Position numbers and translations under genes: made by a program
NCBI RefSeq assembly: GCF_031585635.1
Contig: NZ_CP134197.1
Span: forward strand, 434,001-498,000
Reading direction: 5' to 3'
DNA: 64,000 nucleotides
DNA from: Paraburkholderia sp. FT54
GTDB taxonomy: Bacteria; Pseudomonadota; Gammaproteobacteria; Burkholderiales; Burkholderiaceae
The notes under the pieces: model-generated
The model's database searches: none
What the model saw: the letters and a program-made list of their open reading frames with translations, nothing else
Told to the model about the DNA's origin: nothing
Shown: piece by piece, positions 17,238-26,421 of the stretch
Numbering within the stretch: the first letter of the stretch is position 1
Layout of the letters: the number at the start of each line of letters is the position of its first letter

Positions 17238-18674
17238 ATGCAACTCGCGGCATATATAGGGATTGCCGTCGCTGGGCTCGCGCTCGCGTTTTGTGAAGAC
17301 ACGCGGGCGGATAACGAGGGGCAGCCATCTCAGCAGACCGGCACGCCGACTGAGACGTGCGACGCCAAGCGGCCGGTCGTGATGTTCAATCGCTGGCAAG
17401 AAGATTGGTCCGTTCTCAAGAATCCCTGTGTACCCCGCAAGCCACTGGACAGCCTGAAATATATCCCGCTCGGAGCTGACCCATATTCGTATCTGTCGCT
17501 CGGAGCCAATCTGCGCGAGCGCCTCGAGATCAACAACGCGCCTCTATTCGGCATCGGCTCGGGACAGCCGGATACCTACGTAATCCAGCGCGCGCAGGTC
17601 AGTGCGGATGCGCGAATTGGCCCGTACCTTCAATTCTTTGCGCAACTCGAAGATGCCAGGCCGTTCGGCAAGGATATGGTGACCCCTGTTGACAAGAATC
17701 CGCTCGATCTGGAACAGGCCTTTGTTGCGTGGGTCAGTCCGCTTGGGCCCGGAACACTGAAATTCCGCGTCGGCCGCCAGGAAATGGCATTCGACCTTCA
17801 ACGGTTTATTTCCGTTCGCGACGGTCCGAACGTACGGCAGGCGTACGACGCTATCTGGGCCGATTACGAGTATCAGAAATGGCGCTTCATCGGTTACCTG
17901 ACCCAGCCCGTTCAGTACCGCGACGTCACGGTATTCGACGACACGTCGAATAGCCATTTGACCTTTAGCGGCGTGCGTTTCGAACGGCAGGGCGTTGGGC
18001 CTGGAGACCTGTCTGGATACTATTCGCTTTACACCCGTGACGGTGCACACTTCCTTGATGCGCAAGGCGATGAGCATCGCAACGTGTTTGACCTGCGATA
18101 TACGGGAAAAATCGCAGCCACGGATTGGGACTTGGAGTCGATGTACCAAACGGGCCACGTCGGCGACAAACCGATTGCTGCATGGGCGGTGGGCTCGCTG
18201 CTCGGCTACACGCTCGATTCGCCCTGGAAGCCGCGCTTCGGTGTGCAGGTCGATGCGGCATCCGGTGACCGCCATTTGAACGACAGCCGCGTCGAGACCT
18301 TCAATCCGCTTTTCCCGAACGGTTATTACTTCACGTTGGCGGGCTACACGGGGTATGCCAACCTCATCCATGTGAAGCCCTCGATTACCCTCAAGCCGTC
18401 CAGCAAGCTGGCCTTGTTATTCGCCCTCGGATTCCAATGGCGGATGAGCACGAACGACGCCATTTACCAGCAGGGAAGTGCTGTCGTCCCGGGTACCGCT
18501 GGCCACGGCACGCGATGGACCGGCGCCTACGCACAAATACGTGCTGACTGGACCGTGGCGGCCAACCTGATTGCATCCGTTGAGGCCGTTCATTTCCAGG
18601 TCGGAGACTCCGTCCGCGAGCTGGGCGGGAGCAACGCCGACTATGTTGGGCTGGAGCTGAAGTATGGTTGGTAG
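17238..18674 (+). CDS. Alginate-export-type outer membrane porin
   Basis: A 478-residue protein with an N-terminal export signal (AAYIGIAVAGLALAFCEDTRA). A beta-barrel-like body of the AlgE/alginate_exp family follows: LGANLRERLEINNAPLFG, then GTLKFRVGRQEMAFDLQRFI, and the terminal strand DYVGLELKYGW ending in an aromatic residue as outer-membrane proteins do. Members outside alginate producers commonly serve as uptake porins next to catabolic genes. That fits the preceding amidohydrolase, DoxX and VOC genes. There are no alginate biosynthesis genes here, so alginate export is unlikely. Confidence 0.85.
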   Translation: MQLAAYIGIAVAGLALAFCEDTRADNEGQPSQQTGTPTETCDAKRPVVMFNRWQEDWSVLKNPCVPRKPLDSLKYIPLGADPYSYLSLGANLRERLEINNAPLFGIGSGQPDTYVIQRAQVSADARIGPYLQFFAQLEDARPFGKDMVTPVDKNPLDLEQAFVAWVSPLGPGTLKFRVGRQEMAFDLQRFISVRDGPNVRQAYDAIWADYEYQKWRFIGYLTQPVQYRDVTVFDDTSNSHLTFSGVRFERQGVGPGDLSGYYSLYTRDGAHFLDAQGDEHRNVFDLRYTGKIAATDWDLESMYQTGHVGDKPIAAWAVGSLLGYTLDSPWKPRFGVQVDAASGDRHLNDSRVETFNPLFPNGYYFTLAGYTGYANLIHVKPSITLKPSSKLALLFALGFQWRMSTNDAIYQQGSAVVPGTAGHGTRWTGAYAQIRADWTVAANLIASVEAVHFQVGDSVRELGGSNADYVGLELKYGW

Positions 18675-18819
18675 CGTCGCGCGGGAGAAGGTTCGGGCGC
18701 CGTATCACGCGGAAGAAAAGCATGCTTCAGGATGGCAGTCCCGGTAGCGCTCGTTCTCACAGAGTTGCCCAACGATAATGTCCAGTTCTTCAGCTACCTG
18801 CTTGATGGCAGGCGCGCGC

Positions 18820-19165
18820 GTGCTGACCAGGCTCGCTGACCGCGTGGCATATTCTCCCGCACTCGCGCTGCTGGTTGGCGGATGTCGCGCATTCCTTATT
18901 GGCGGGCATTCTCCCGAAATCGACCCCGGTCTCGTACGCACAGCGGCCCTCCTGCCGCTGCTGATGTCCAGTGCGTTTTATACAGCTTGGGACGACTTTC
19001 GACGAGAGGTTGGCCCGATCATTTCCCTGGCGTTGGGGCCGTGCTGTTCACGACGGTCGTCGTCGCGGCCGTCGTGCATGCTGTCAATCCTTCGTTGCCG
19101 TGGAGCGCATGCCTCGCCTTTGGGCGCCATCGTGTCGCTGCCTGACGCGGTCGCTGCGAAGGGGC
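18820..19165 (+). pseudogene. Fragment of a CPA1-type Na+/H+ antiporter with two frameshifts
   Basis: In one frame the sequence reads LLPLLMSSAFYTAWDDFRRE and GPIISLALG. It then continues in another frame as AVLFTTVVVAAVVHAVNPSL and returns to the first frame at LGAIVSLPDAVAAK. Together these match membrane helices 2-5 of a bacterial CPA1 antiporter, including the conserved PPDAVAA-type segment. Two indels (near 19035 and 19118) and the missing downstream two thirds make it a remnant. The region 18675-19359 otherwise holds no gene I recognise. Confidence 0.7.
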
Positions 19166-19486
19166 ACGGAGAGGTAATGTGCGAAGCGTCACCAGTTTCT
19201 GCGGAATACTGATGGATCGGAGGGGGCGATGAGTCACACTTTCTCGGCCGCCAAGGCATGGCCGGGATCTAAAGGCCGATCTGGAGCAGCCTGTCCCGGA
19301 GTGTCGGATTTACCCTTCGTCGTGGACATTGGCGAGGTGAGCTTGCGGGTGGCCGATGAGGGTCGATTAGCGCCCTCGAGTCCGCCACGAAGTGACGTTG
19401 GTCTCACCGGCGTCGTCTTCTTCGTGCCGCAACCGTGGCAATCCGCTACTTTTGCCCCCCTTCCTGACTTCCGCCATGTGTGCGGC

Positions 19487-19510
19487 GGTGGGGCACATGC
19501 GTGCCCCACC
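19487..19510. terminator. Hairpin downstream of hydrolase copy A
   Basis: GGTGGGGCAC and GTGCCCCACC form a perfect 10-bp stem with an ATGC loop, directly after the hydrolase stop. The longer arms and T-run of the copy at 32293-32336 are eroded here, so termination may be weaker. Confidence 0.6.
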
Positions 19511-19518
19511 CGAGTGGA

Positions 19519-20532
19519 TTAATCGTCCAGCAAGCTCCTGATCGAAGCGGTGATGAGGTCCGCGTCTTCCTTGCATACTGACGGCAAGCCAGCGCGATGT
19601 CCCCAGTCGGAGCGGATCGGCAGCAGCCGTGCATTGGACATCTGCTCCACTTCGAGCCGGTTATCCTCGACCTGGAAGTAAAGATCGGTATCACCGGGCA
19701 TGATCAGGGCCTTGGCGGTGATCGCACGCAGCGCCGCATCGAAGTCGCCGCGATAGAGCTCGTTGTCCGCGATATTGGCGTGCTGCCACGTCCAGAGGTG
19801 CGACAGCAGATTGTTGGCGTCGCGCTTGAGGAAGTTGCCTTCCCACGAGAAGACCAGATAGTCCTCGAGCGACGAGTGCCCGGACTTTCGCCACATCTCC
19901 GACCGATAGAACGTCTGGGACATGGCCATCGCCGCGTAGCTGCGTGCCATCGCGCGCAAGCCCCGTTCGGGATGCCGCACGAAATAACCGTTTTCAAACG
20001 CGGGATCGGCCGTCAGGGTGGCGCGAATGCCCTCCAGAAAAACCTGGTTATGCGGCGAGCACTTCGCCGCGCCGCACAGCACGACCAGGCGCTCAACCAT
20101 GTTCGGAAACAGGGCTGCCCAATGATAGGCCTGCATGCCGCCCATCGACCAGCCGAGCGCCAGGCGCACCGAGCGGATGCCCAGCTGTTCCGTCAAGAGC
20201 CGATGCTGGATTCGCACGTTGTCCATCATTGTGAAGTTCGGCCAGCGGTTGCTGTTGTATGGCACGCTGGCATTGCTCGGCGAAGACGAAAGCCCATTGC
20301 CAAACAAACTTGGGATGACGACAAAATACTTGTCGGTGTCGAGCGCCTTGCCAGGACCGACCATCCAGTCGATGTCGTAGTGATGCGCGGCAAACGAGGT
20401 CAAATAGAGGATGACGTTCGATTTGTCGTTGTTGAGCGTGCCATAAGTTTGGTAGGCAAGCTTTGCCCCACGGAAAGTCATGCCGGACTGCAACACCACG
20501 TTGCCGGCATCGAAGGTGAAGTAATCATCCAT
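19519..20532 (-). CDS. Alpha/beta-hydrolase, homoserine acetyltransferase-like (copy A)
   Basis: A 337-residue alpha/beta-hydrolase resembling MetX-type acyltransferases: [12 protein letters not shown] at the start, the nucleophile elbow [13 protein letters not shown], the acid in PGDTDLYFQ, and the His in [11 protein letters not shown]. True MetX enzymes have extra motifs for homoserine that I do not see, so it may hydrolyse an ester instead. The start at MDDYFTFD fits the domain border; the frame is open 25 codons further. Four amino-acid differences separate it from the second copy at 32335-33348. No strong ribosome binding site is visible. Confidence 0.82.
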   Translation of the reverse strand: MDDYFTFDAGNVVLQSGMTFRGAKLAYQTYGTLNNDKSNVILYLTSFAAHHYDIDWMVGPGKALDTDKYFVVIPSLFGNGLSSSPSNASVPYNSNRWPNFTMMDNVRIQHRLLTEQLGIRSVRLALGWSMGGMQAYHWAALFPNMVERLVVLCGAAKCSPHNQVFLEGIRATLTADPAFENGYFVRHPERGLRAMARSYAAMAMSQTFYRSEMWRKSGHSSLEDYLVFSWEGNFLKRDANNLLSHLWTWQHANIADNELYRGDFDAALRAITAKALIMPGDTDLYFQVEDNRLEVEQMSNARLLPIRSDWGHRAGLPSVCKEDADLITASIRSLLDD

Positions 20533-21077
20533 CTGTTGAATCGTCAGTGAAGTAAAAGTAATGGTGGCTGTAATGATCGCGGCAAGCGCAATAGCACATG
20601 GCCGCAATGGGCGGGGCAGGCATCAAGCGCATCGACAAACGTGCCGCAAACGCTCCGCTTGACCTCATCGTTATACGGATTGACGTTGTCTACATCGAAG
20701 CGCGTTGCAAATTATCGCGAACTATTGAATTCTGCGCTGTGCCAGCGCAGCGTTGCAGTTTGCCGGGCGATTCCCGGATGGGCACCTTCGATTCGTCCGT
20801 GCCGGTGGCGGTTCAGCGGGAAAGGGTTTCCAGACGCGAAATTGATGTCGCCGGCGAAAGCAGGTCAGGTCCTGTAGGTTGCAGGGCCGCAGCAGCAAGG
20901 TCTCAGTCCGGCCACCAAGCGACATTCCAACCAGGAGCTGACCGGACGCTCAGACGTCGGCTTTACCTCCGCAAACCGTTGTTCGACCCCGCAGAGCGAA
21001 GCATGGCCAAAAGAGCGCGACCGATGCACACCAATTTTCGCTCGTCAGATCCTGGTTCCCGAAAACGAAACATCCTT
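20533..21077. other. Upstream region of hydrolase copy A, no gene seen
   Basis: The first 380 bases are part of the duplicated segment and probably contain the hydrolase promoter (AT-rich stretch near 20570 and 20715). After 20914 the sequence is unique. I see no coding pattern I can support. Confidence 0.35.
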
Positions 21078-22043
21078 TCAGCTCACTCGATCCGGCAAAG
21101 CCTCAGGCCGCACCAGCAACACCGGCACCTCCGATAGTCGCGCGACGCGCCGCGCGACGCTGCCGAGTAGCCAACCGGTCAGCCCACGGCGACCATGCGT
21201 GCCGACCACCAGCAGTTCCGCGCGCACACGCACCGCTTCGCGGGCGAGCGCATGCGCAACATCGTCGCTAATAGGTTTAGTCGATAGCAGCGCGGTTTTC
21301 GAGGGATTCGGATAGCGCGCAAAGAGCGTCGCCGCGTCGCTGAGCGCGCGTTTGCCGTCTGCAATGTACGCATCTTGCAGCGCATTCGCCGGCAAGATAT
21401 CGAACAGCCGCACGGCGCGATCGACGACATACACCGCCAGCAGGCCCGTCTGTGCCGATGCAAGCTGCAGCCCGTAACGCATCGCATAACGCGACGCGGT
21501 GCTGCCGTCGATTGCGAACATGATCCGTTCGAGCGGCCCGACAGAGCGGCGCTCGAAGCTGTCAGGCACGATCAGCATCGAACAGTGAGCATCGCGCGTG
21601 ACTGGCCGCGATACGCTGGCGTCAGCCCACTGCAGAATGCCGTGGCGCTGCCGTGAGCCAACCGCGAGCAGGTCGGCGCGGCGCTCGAGTGCGTCGGCGA
21701 CGAGCACATCCGTGATGACGCCACCTTCGCGCGACAGGTCGATCAGCCGCGTCTGTACGTCCGCGCCGCTTGTACTTACGATGTCTCGCGCCGCCTCGAG
21801 CGCCGCGCCGGCGTCGCGCCGCAACTCTTCACGCGCAGCGTCGAGTGCTGCGTCGACGAAACGCAACTGTGGCGTCAACACGCGCGGGTTGTCGGCGACG
21901 CTCACCACCGACACACGCATGCCTGGATGCAGCAGGTCGCGCACGTAGGCCGCGAGCCGATTTGACGCGACCGATGAATCGGCTGCCAGCTCAATGTGGA
22001 CGATCGGTTGCGGCTCATCAGGTTGTGCGGTGACATCGCTCAT
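21078..22043 (-). CDS. Universal stress protein with tandem Usp domains
   Basis: A 321-residue protein with two UspA folds. The second is the better preserved: ERIMFAIDGSTASRYAMRYG, then the ATP-loop GTHGRRGLTGWLLGSVARRV and SEVPVLLVRPE. The first is degenerate and carries GSRQRHGILQWADASVSRPV in the equivalent place. The ATG at 22043 has a near-perfect GGAGGTGA site; a longer frame starts in rough sequence at 22085. Tandem Usp proteins are linked to survival under stress or low oxygen. It is followed on the same strand by nothing, and preceded by a single-domain Usp gene. Confidence 0.88.
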   Translation of the reverse strand: MSDVTAQPDEPQPIVHIELAADSSVASNRLAAYVRDLLHPGMRVSVVSVADNPRVLTPQLRFVDAALDAAREELRRDAGAALEAARDIVSTSGADVQTRLIDLSREGGVITDVLVADALERRADLLAVGSRQRHGILQWADASVSRPVTRDAHCSMLIVPDSFERRSVGPLERIMFAIDGSTASRYAMRYGLQLASAQTGLLAVYVVDRAVRLFDILPANALQDAYIADGKRALSDAATLFARYPNPSKTALLSTKPISDDVAHALAREAVRVRAELLVVGTHGRRGLTGWLLGSVARRVARLSEVPVLLVRPEALPDRVS

Positions 22044-22145
22044 GACTTTCACCTCCCCGCGGGTGGCCGCGGCGTTAGGTGCCATGCTACCAGCACGGCG
22101 ATCGGTACCTTAATAGCACGGGCAGTCGCTGACCGCACGTACCGG

Positions 22146-22637
22146 TTACCCTTCAGATGCTCTGTGCGTGTCCTCATTCGGACGCGCGTCGTCCGTACGC
22201 ACGAGCAGCACCGGACATTCGGATAGGCGTACAAAGCGTTCGGCAACACTGCCGAGAATTGCACGTCGCACGCCGCGCCGGCCGTGTGTGCCGATCACCG
22301 CCAGGTCTGCGCCGAGCCGTTGCGCACACGTGAGCAGGCGATGGGCGACTTCCTCGCCGATGTGCCCGGTCTCGACGAGCTCGGTCGCGCCGCTTACGCC
22401 CGCCTTGGCAAACCGTGCCTCTGCATCTTCGAGCGCCTCGCGGCCGTCGCGCCGGAATGCGTCCATCATCACATTGGAATCGAAGTCGCCTGCGTATGGA
22501 AAGAGTGCCGCCGCCAGATCGATGACGTACACGGCGTGAAGCTTGCCATGCGACAACGCTGCAACCCGCACCGCTTCGTTCAACGCCTGCTTTGATGTTT
22601 CGCTGCCGTCGACTGCAACCATGATCTTCTGGTACAT
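22146..22637 (-). CDS. Universal stress protein UspA family
   Basis: A 163-residue single-domain Usp: KIMVAVDGSETSKQALNEAV at the N-terminus and the nucleotide loop GTHGRRGVRRAILGSVAERF followed by SECPVLLVR. The G-x2-G-x9-G(S) pattern that marks ATP-binding Usp proteins is intact. It lies 102 bases before the tandem Usp gene on the same strand, probably in one stress-induced operon. Confidence 0.92.
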   Translation of the reverse strand: MYQKIMVAVDGSETSKQALNEAVRVAALSHGKLHAVYVIDLAAALFPYAGDFDSNVMMDAFRRDGREALEDAEARFAKAGVSGATELVETGHIGEEVAHRLLTCAQRLGADLAVIGTHGRRGVRRAILGSVAERFVRLSECPVLLVRTDDARPNEDTHRASEG

Positions 22638-22789
22638 GACTGAGCTCCGATGAAGATGCGCCCCTTGTTGCTTAATTAGGCGGATGCAATGCTACCGGGC
22701 GCTTACGCCGGTATCTGCACTGCGGGGCGCGCAAACCGTTGGGCAGGGTGTTCGTACGTCTAGACGGTGCGCTTTCGAGTCACAACAGT

Positions 22790-23227
22790 TTAGATCGAGC
22801 GTGCCCACGTCGCGCCTGTACTGTTTGCCGGCCTGTGTACTCGCCTTAGACCGTCGTCCTCCGCGAACACGCTGTGCTCGGCAACAACGGTGTCCTCGTC
22901 GACGCACTGCACACGCCAGTGCCCCGCAAAGCATGCTTCGTTTTCTTCACGTTCACCGCAGCACCAGAGCGCCTCGCCAGATTCGCCCTCGAACGGACCA
23001 GCTTGGGCTTCCATTGCGAGACCTTCGAGGATGAACAGGGGGCCCGCATCATGTTGACCGCAGACCAGCGTGCCGCGAGCATCGATCCGTAGCTTGCCCC
23101 ATTCGGGAAGTTGGAGACCGGCATGACCTTCGCGCGACCATTTGTGGCTTTCGTTGTCGAGCCAAAGGATCGCATAGGCATTCGGGGCAATGCGGTCGAA
23201 GGAGTCGAGATGGAGCGTGATGCGCAT
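22790..23227 (-). CDS. DUF3564-type hypothetical protein
   Basis: A 145-residue soluble protein beginning MRITLHLDSFDRIAPNAYAI and continuing WLDNESHKWSREGHAGLQLP. This resembles the DUF3564 proteins of Burkholderia-type bacteria, whose function is unknown. A GGAG site lies 7 bases before the ATG at 23227; the open frame upstream to 23389 is not needed. Cysteines cluster in ALWCCGEREENEACF. It is on the same strand as the Usp genes but 152 bases away. Confidence 0.7.
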   Translation of the reverse strand: MRITLHLDSFDRIAPNAYAILWLDNESHKWSREGHAGLQLPEWGKLRIDARGTLVCGQHDAGPLFILEGLAMEAQAGPFEGESGEALWCCGEREENEACFAGHWRVQCVDEDTVVAEHSVFAEDDGLRRVHRPANSTGATWARSI

Positions 23228-23878
23228 GGAATTCTCCGAGCATTGGTTGTAGCTTCGTGATCCGCCACAGTCGGCGCTTGACATATCAACCATACGCCCG
23301 ATTGAAAGCGATTTGTATGCGTCAGGGTGTCGCCAATGCCGGTTTAATTCGCACCGTCCAGACGATCTGGGCAGGCTAACCGTTGACATTGCCTATGGGT
23401 CACCGCCAGGTCGGACGCTCGGGTCACTTCGCCGGAACGAAATTTGCGGGGTCGGCCAAGTGTTGCAGTGAGCAGCGTGGCGGACGTCCGACGTCCCCCT
23501 GGAAGCTGCCATTGACTTCGGGCCGGCCTGAGCGGCTGTTGAGGGTCGAGATGCGTCCGACGCGTGGGACAGGAGCCGGCCATGATGCGTCATTCGCTAT
23601 GGCCGTCACGCGGACCTTCGAGCGGCTGCTCCGCACAAGTTTCGGACTTTCACGGTCGCAGGTTACAGTCGGTTTGTCAGTCAATGCGGCTCGCCTGACG
23701 TGCGGCGAAACATCGCCGGTGCGGCCCCCAATCAATTAAACTGAGCAGCACATTTCGCGCATTTCCGTGAGCCGCTGCGCACGGCCTCGCCGAGCCTGTT
23801 TTGCCTGTGACAACCCGGAGGCGTGCAATCTCCGTTGGATAGGACTGCGCTCTGGGGTTTCCTCGAAGAGGTGTCGCG
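23228..23878. other. Intergenic region with a dispersed repeat, no gene seen
   Basis: About 650 bases between divergent genes. Both strands have open frames, but none resembles a known protein and they overlap each other. A 24-base motif at 23632-23655 (containing AAGTTTCGGACTTTCA) recurs at 30265-30288. Confidence 0.4.
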
Positions 23879-25168
23879 ATGAACCGCATCGTGATGCAGA
23901 TCCTGGTTGCCATCTTCGTTGGCTGCACACTGGCGGGCTGTGCCGCAACCCCGTCAACGGTTTCCGTACCCGGATACCGAAATCGCTCCGTCACACGCAC
24001 CGAGGGCGGCATCGAGGTTTCGACAGCCGTACTGTCGTCAGAGGAAAGCGCAGCGGTGTATGGCGTCCCGCTTGCCGAGAGGGATATTCAGCCCGTCTGG
24101 ATCGAGGTCCGGAATCGCGAGGACCGTAGCTACTTCCTCCTGTCGCCTGGCCTCGATCCGAACTTCTTTCCCGCGTCGGAGGCGGCCGAGGCGTTTGCCG
24201 GCACTGAGTCACACGACCAGCGGGCCGACCTCGACCGCCGCTTCCGTGGTCTCGCCTTTCATAACCCCGTCCGCCCTGGTGAGACAGTCTCCGGCTTTGT
24301 GCTGACCAATCTTAACGAAGGTGCGAAGCTCGTACAGATTGACCTCGTCGCAAAGGAGCGCGCCCGGACTTTTTCGATTTTCGTGGCCGTGCCGGGATTC
24401 GAGGGCGACTACACGCGGAGCCAGGTATTCAAACGCATTGTCGATCCGCAAGAGCCCACCGTGAACTATACGGATGACGCGAATTTCCGTGCAGCGCTCG
24501 AAGCCCTGCCATGCTGCGCGACAAACCAGGATGGCTCGAAGAATGGCGACCCGCTCAACCTGGTGATCGTCGGCAGCCGCGACGACGCTCTTCCCGCACT
24601 CGTCCGGCGGGGGTGGAGCCTCACGGAGCAGAAATGGTCCGGCGCGATCAGGCGGATGATCAGCGCTGCACTGTCCGGCGAGCCGTATGTCAACGCACCC
24701 GTGAGCGACCTTTACCTTTTCGGGCACGCACAGGACATCGCACTGCAAAAGGCACGGGGCGACATCCACCAGCGCAACCATATGCGCCTGTGGCTCAGCA
24801 ACATGCGTTACCACGACAAACTCGTCTGGGTAGGACAGATCAGCCGCGATATCGGTACCCGTCTGACCTGGCACTCTTCAACGTTCACCACACACAAGAT
24901 CGACCCGGACGTGGATGAGGCACGCACCGCGCTGGTCGAGGACATGGCGTATTCGCAGAATCTCATGAAGATGGGTCTCGTGACGGGAGTGGGTGCCGCG
25001 CCGGAAAGCGCGCCCCGCAGGAACCTGACGACCGATCCGTATTACACCGATGGCTATCGTGCCGTGCTGGTATTCGACCGAACGCCGAGATCGCTCCTGG
25101 ACATCGAGGTCTTCCCATGGATCACGCCGAACAAGGTCATGCACGTGACGCCCGGAGCGAAGCCATGA
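23879..25168 (+). CDS. Lipoprotein with LssY_C-like domain (first of two)
   Basis: A 429-residue protein with a lipobox (FVGCTLAGC, Cys at about 21), so an outer- or inner-membrane lipoprotein. The body has the conserved LEALPCCATNQDGSKNGDPL, NLVIVGSRDDALPALVRRGW and RNHMRLWL pattern, followed by DKLVWVGQISRDIG and TTHKIDPDVDEAR. These fit the LssY C-terminal domain family of unknown function. It starts a three-gene operon coupled by overlaps. The next gene is a clear paralogue, so this is a local duplication. Confidence 0.78.
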   Translation: MNRIVMQILVAIFVGCTLAGCAATPSTVSVPGYRNRSVTRTEGGIEVSTAVLSSEESAAVYGVPLAERDIQPVWIEVRNREDRSYFLLSPGLDPNFFPASEAAEAFAGTESHDQRADLDRRFRGLAFHNPVRPGETVSGFVLTNLNEGAKLVQIDLVAKERARTFSIFVAVPGFEGDYTRSQVFKRIVDPQEPTVNYTDDANFRAALEALPCCATNQDGSKNGDPLNLVIVGSRDDALPALVRRGWSLTEQKWSGAIRRMISAALSGEPYVNAPVSDLYLFGHAQDIALQKARGDIHQRNHMRLWLSNMRYHDKLVWVGQISRDIGTRLTWHSSTFTTHKIDPDVDEARTALVEDMAYSQNLMKMGLVTGVGAAPESAPRRNLTTDPYYTDGYRAVLVFDRTPRSLLDIEVFPWITPNKVMHVTPGAKP

Positions 25169-26421
25169 GCATTTCGCAGGCGTTGCATCGTGCACCGCTA
25201 CATGCTGGGCGCGCGCTATGCCTCGCGCTTGCGCTGGCCGGCTGTGCGACATGGCACGCCCCGCCTGAGGCCGACGATGGGCCACTGCGTCAGCGTGAGG
25301 TCAGTGCCACCAGTCGCAGCGTGCGCGTGAGCGCAACTGTGCTCGGCAGTGAAGACAGCGAGCGAATGTATGGCGCCGATGTCAACAGGACGGGCGTCCA
25401 GCCGCTATGGGTCGAAGTGCAGAACGGGACGTCGCAGACGCTGTGGCTGTTGCGCTCGGGTACCGACCCGGACTATTTTTCGCCTCACGAAGTTGCGTGG
25501 TCCATGCATACGCTGTTTGGCGGCGCAACGAATACGCGCATGGACGATTATTTCCGGGACCTCGGATTCAGCAACCCCATCCCGCCCGGCGAGACACGGT
25601 CGGGCATCCTGTTCACCAACCCCGATCAGGGCATCAAGCTCGTCAATGTCGATCTGTTGGGAAACCAGACGCTGATTCCCTTCTCGCTCTTTTTGCAGGT
25701 ACCCGGCGGCACGGTCGATCCGCGTCTGGCGTCGATACCTTTCCCGTTTCCCGAAACCGCAGTCACCGACTATAAGGACCTTGCGTCGCTGCGCGCTGCA
25801 CTCGAACGGTTGCCATGCTGTGCCACCGACCCGAGCGGGACGGTTCAGGCCGATCCCCTGAACGCCGTTGGCATTGGCCAGCTCACCGACATCGGGGCGG
25901 CGCTGGTACGGCGCGACTATCGGCGTGACGCGCGCGACGCCGACCACGCACAGCGGGTCTTCGGGCGGGAACCGGACTTCGTCATGCGCAAACAGGCGCA
26001 GGCCGGTGCGCCTGCGACCTGGATACGGGGGTGGCTCGCCCCGATCCGCTTCCAGGGGCAACTGGTCTACGTCGCGCAGGTCGGCCGCCCTGTCGGCGGG
26101 CGCTTTGCGCCACGCGGCGAAACACACCTCATCCTTCACGACAATGTTGACGAGGCACGCAACTTCCTGACCCAGGACCTGATGTACTCGGGTGGTCTTG
26201 ACAAGCTCGGATACGTAAACGGTGTTGGCGTAGCATCGCCGGCCCATCCCCGGACAACGCTCGACGGCGAGACCTACCATACAGACGGACTACGCGCCGT
26301 CGCGTTCTTCGCGACGCGGCCGCGCAGCCTGTCCGACGTGGATTTTCTCGACTGGGCGCCCTATCTGGACTTGCGCGAGACCGTTCAACCAGGAGCAACC
26401 GGCGATGCACGTCATCAGTGA
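25165..26421 (+). CDS. Lipoprotein with LssY_C-like domain (second of two)
   Basis: A 418-residue paralogue of the preceding protein, starting at an ATGA overlap. The lipobox is ALALAGC. The shared core is SVRVSATVLGSEDSERMYG, LERLPCCATDPSGTVQADPL, NAVGIGQLTDIGAALVRRDY, then GQLVYVAQVGRPVGGRF and HDNVDEARNFLTQDLMYS. Both copies keep the paired cysteine LPCCAT motif and the HxxxD-type segment. They probably form a related pair in the cell envelope; biochemical activity is unknown. Confidence 0.78.
   Translation: MSISQALHRAPLHAGRALCLALALAGCATWHAPPEADDGPLRQREVSATSRSVRVSATVLGSEDSERMYGADVNRTGVQPLWVEVQNGTSQTLWLLRSGTDPDYFSPHEVAWSMHTLFGGATNTRMDDYFRDLGFSNPIPPGETRSGILFTNPDQGIKLVNVDLLGNQTLIPFSLFLQVPGGTVDPRLASIPFPFPETAVTDYKDLASLRAALERLPCCATDPSGTVQADPLNAVGIGQLTDIGAALVRRDYRRDARDADHAQRVFGREPDFVMRKQAQAGAPATWIRGWLAPIRFQGQLVYVAQVGRPVGGRFAPRGETHLILHDNVDEARNFLTQDLMYSGGLDKLGYVNGVGVASPAHPRTTLDGETYHTDGLRAVAFFATRPRSLSDVDFLDWAPYLDLRETVQPGATGDARHQ

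Larger units (their letters stand above)
19360..20914. repeat. Copy A of a 1.55-kb duplicated segment
   Basis: From GGGTCGATTAGCGCC at 19360 to CAGTCCGGCCA at 20914, this stretch is nearly identical to 32169-33730. The copies differ by a few substitutions and about 7 net bases, mainly a 1-base and a 6-base indel around the hairpin next to the hydrolase stop codon. The flanks are unrelated beyond these borders. Each copy carries the MetX-like hydrolase and about 380 bases upstream of it. No transposase or terminal inverted repeat is visible, so the mode of duplication is unclear. Confidence 0.92.

Noticed and set aside
19597..20550. 317-codon open frame antisense to the hydrolase, also present in copy B (32413-33366)
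   Set aside because: It mirrors the hydrolase codons in a GC-rich gene and has no domain of its own; the duplication explains its presence twice.
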